From assembly GCF_900129635.1 (NCBI RefSeq), contig NZ_FSRB01000002.1, positions 1,082,727-1,146,726 on the forward strand: 64,000 nucleotides of DNA, given 5' to 3'. Below, in pieces: positions 62,409-64,000 of this stretch. Source of the stretch: Singulisphaera sp. GP187 (GTDB taxonomy: Bacteria > Planctomycetota > Planctomycetia > Isosphaerales > Isosphaeraceae). How positions within the stretch are numbered: position 1 is the first letter of the stretch; each line of letters starts with the position of its first letter. Both the position numbers and the translations under genes were made by a program. The notes under the pieces were generated by a model. It was not told the origin of the DNA. It searched no databases and saw only the letters and a program-made list of their open reading frames with translations.

Positions 62409-62591
62409 ATGGCGACTCAAGGAACGCAACAATCCACCCAGACCACCGTTGAGCGCAATACGCATCGGCTCGATCGACTGATCCATGAGGTTGAGATTCT
62501 CGTGGACCTGCTCGAGGAACAGCGCTTGGTGGAACCGTCGTCACTCGTTCCGCTCAAGAAAGAATTGCGTGAGATGCAGCGGGGCAAGTAG
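62409..62591 (+). CDS. Small coiled-coil protein of unknown function
   Basis: A 60-residue hydrophilic protein (MATQGTQQSTQTTVERNTHR, then a helix LDRLIHEVEILVDLLEEQRL with leucines at regular spacing). It has no signal or membrane part. The start at 62409 is preceded by GAGGGGG ten bases upstream, and the gene has its own good promoter, which supports its being real. I do not recognise the family. It could be a small dimeric regulator or scaffold. Confidence 0.6.
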   Translation: MATQGTQQSTQTTVERNTHRLDRLIHEVEILVDLLEEQRLVEPSSLVPLKKELREMQRGK

Positions 62592-62754
62592 GCGCCTACA
62601 TCGGAAGGTCACCTGTCGAGGACGAAAACGGGCGGGCCGTGCCCAATCTGCAAAGCCCTGAATCGGCCGGGATGGGCCACCCGCCTGAACTTTCGCCCCT
62701 TCGCACTCCAGGGCGGGTGTCGTTATACATGGCGATCGCGCGGGTGTTGATCGT

Positions 62755-62792
62755 TGACGCTTCGCTGACGTTTTGCTGACGCTTGTTTGACG
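62755..62792. repeat. TGACG array with 11-base period
   Basis: TGACG occurs at 62755, 62766, 62777 and 62788, exactly 11 bases apart, with spacers CTTCGC, TTTTGC and CTTGTT. One DNA turn per repeat puts all copies on one face, as expected for a protein-binding array, though the spot between two gene ends is unusual. Confidence 0.7.
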
Positions 62793-62860
62793 TGCCTTAC
62801 GTTGCCGGGTGGCGGGCGGTTGACGCGGTCATCCCGTGGCGACGACCGCGTTGAGTTGTC

Positions 62861-63889
62861 TCACTTGTCTTCCTCAACCACGGCTCCCGAGACGGCCGGG
62901 GGAGTGTCTGGATCGCTCCCTTGGTGGACTTTTTGATAGGCGCGTTCCGAGGCTTCCGCTTTCTTGCCGATCGGTGAGGTTTTGAGGACGGCCCCGCCGA
63001 TCCCGAGGATGATGAGTCCGGCGGCAAAGAAAGCGACGAAATCCTTCGTTTCCGACCAGCGCGTGGCGACGAAGTACCACTGATAAGGCGGGAAGAAGCG
63101 AAACAGGACCACGTGATGGAACCCCTCCTCGGCCACGATCTGCTTGATCGAGGCGGCGCCCAGCAGGTAGACGATGAACCCGAGGACGCACATGAACCCT
63201 CCGACCGGAAACCGGAGGTCGGGGTAGCCCCACGAGAGGAAGGCGAGCACGGCGACGAACCCGGTCACACCGCCCGCGAGAATCAGGGTGTCCTTGGGAT
63301 CGAAGTAGCTTGATCCCTTCTTTTTCTTTCGCATCCGCTTGGCCTTCGCCTCCTTCTTGAGGGCTTCGGCGGCTTCCTGCTCGGCGACCTTCTGGCGAAC
63401 TTGCTCCATGGCCTCGGATCGCGACGGCAGGACTGCTTCCGTTCGCTTGCGCCCTTTCCCGCCCTCGAGCGCGGCGAGGTCGTCGAGCAACGACAAGGTG
63501 TCATCCTCGGCGTGGGGCGACGCCGGCATGGGGTCCGTGTCCGACCGCTGCGAGGCGATCGCCTGGGAACTGCTCCCGGCGGCTTTCATCGCGGAGTGTG
63601 ACGTGTCGGCCCCGGTTCCGGTCCCGGCTCCGGGCACTCGCACTCCGGCCCCGCAACCTTTGCAACGGATCTTCTTGCCCGCTAACTCGGCGTTCGTTGC
63701 GTACTTGCGCCCGCACGACGGGCAATGAAACCTCACGACGGATCCCTCGGCCGACTCGCTGGGGGAACCCGATGACGCGGGCAGCGAACCCATGATTCCA
63801 CATCCGCCACAGAGATATTTCCGCCCTGCCCGAGCGAGATCCACCTGGTTCACGTGCCCGCAATCGCGGCAGGTCACTTGGAGTGCCAT
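62861..63889 (-). CDS. Zinc-ribbon membrane protein of unknown function
   Basis: A 342-residue protein with paired CxxC zinc-binding knuckles at the N-terminus: CRDCGHVN with CGGCG (residues 7-31), then FHCPSCGRKYATNAELAGKK with CKGCG (about 55-80). Then come an acidic and serine-rich linker, a basic coiled coil (EAAEALKKEAKAKRMRKKKK), and three to four hydrophobic helices (ILAGGVTGFVAVLAFLSWGY; GFMCVLGFIVYLLGAASIKQ; near the end DFVAFFAAGLIILGIGGAVL). The zinc ribbons look like those seen in many planctomycete regulatory or envelope proteins. GGAGGG lies 11 bases before the chosen ATG. Confidence 0.8.
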   Translation of the reverse strand: MALQVTCRDCGHVNQVDLARAGRKYLCGGCGIMGSLPASSGSPSESAEGSVVRFHCPSCGRKYATNAELAGKKIRCKGCGAGVRVPGAGTGTGADTSHSAMKAAGSSSQAIASQRSDTDPMPASPHAEDDTLSLLDDLAALEGGKGRKRTEAVLPSRSEAMEQVRQKVAEQEAAEALKKEAKAKRMRKKKKGSSYFDPKDTLILAGGVTGFVAVLAFLSWGYPDLRFPVGGFMCVLGFIVYLLGAASIKQIVAEEGFHHVVLFRFFPPYQWYFVATRWSETKDFVAFFAAGLIILGIGGAVLKTSPIGKKAEASERAYQKVHQGSDPDTPPAVSGAVVEEDK

Positions 63890-64000
63890 GAGAGACTCGC
63901 CCTCCAATCGAAATCGAAATGTTAAGGAAACATGAGTGAGCCTCTCGAGGAGAGGCCGGATCCCGGTTCGGTTGGCCGGTGGAACGGAACGGATCGAACC

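Noticed and set aside
1..64000. tRNA, rRNA and common riboswitches
   Set aside because: I looked for cloverleaf-like patterns with GTTC-A/G arms and for conserved riboswitch cores and found none that I could support by eye; a covariance-model search would be needed to rule them out.

Overview
The window looks like chromosomal DNA of a planctomycete, most likely from the Isosphaeraceae. GC content is high. The gene families are typical of that group: DUF1501 and DUF1549/DUF1553 pairs, a PVC-type haem-binding dehydrogenase, a DUF1559 prepilin-like protein with a small lipoprotein partner, a DUF1326-like protein, Hanks-type kinase and FHA proteins, and intergenic palindromes of the CTCGTTCCCACG and CGCTCGCC type. 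No rRNA, tRNA, CRISPR array, prophage or transposase gene was recognised. The assignment to family level is inference from gene content, not from a marker phylogeny.

Layout. 1-9.0 kb: the end of a PQQ-type sugar dehydrogenase, a DUF1549/DUF1501 pair on the minus strand, and two overlapping genes for large SPFH/band-7 membrane proteins. 9.1-17.3 kb: a XylR-type regulator, a DUF1559 protein plus lipoprotein, a ceramidase-like hydrolase, and a long PVC-type dehydrogenase with HEAT repeats and a c-type haem site. 17.3-26.3 kb: a repeat-rich stretch with a gene fragment and a DUF4058 gene, then a tight operon of altronate dehydratase, a GT-C glycosyltransferase and an HpnA-like epimerase, then two overlapping FHA genes and a secreted protein. 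26.5-35 kb: a DUF885 peptidase-like protein, then gap, pgk, rpe, a phosphoglycerate-mutase-fold protein lacking both catalytic histidines, and accD, followed by a PIG-L deacetylase and lexA. 35-46 kb: a Ser/Thr kinase, an exported cupin, two small proteins, rsmH coupled to a LysM protein, a MurE-like protein with degraded catalytic motifs, and a methyltransferase. 46-64 kb: a DUF1549 protein with an Ig-like N-terminus, a series of secreted or envelope proteins (OmpA lipoprotein, DUF1326-like, M48 protease), a histidine kinase with its NtrC-type regulator, a YHS-like protein, a frameshifted thioredoxin-fold protein, and a zinc-ribbon membrane protein.

The genes fall into four functional groups. 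They are periplasmic oxidative degradation (GSDH, PVC dehydrogenase, DUF1501/1549), central carbon metabolism from glyceraldehyde-3-phosphate to malonyl-CoA, cell-envelope maintenance and signalling, and lipid or sugar modification.

The most unusual signals are two pseudoenzyme-like proteins (the MurE-like and PGM-like ones), the tandem SPFH pair, an rsmH-coupled LysM protein in the place normally held by ftsL, a single-base frameshift in a C run, and several families of structured intergenic repeats. These include a 200-bp MITE-like element and a 226-bp nested palindrome.
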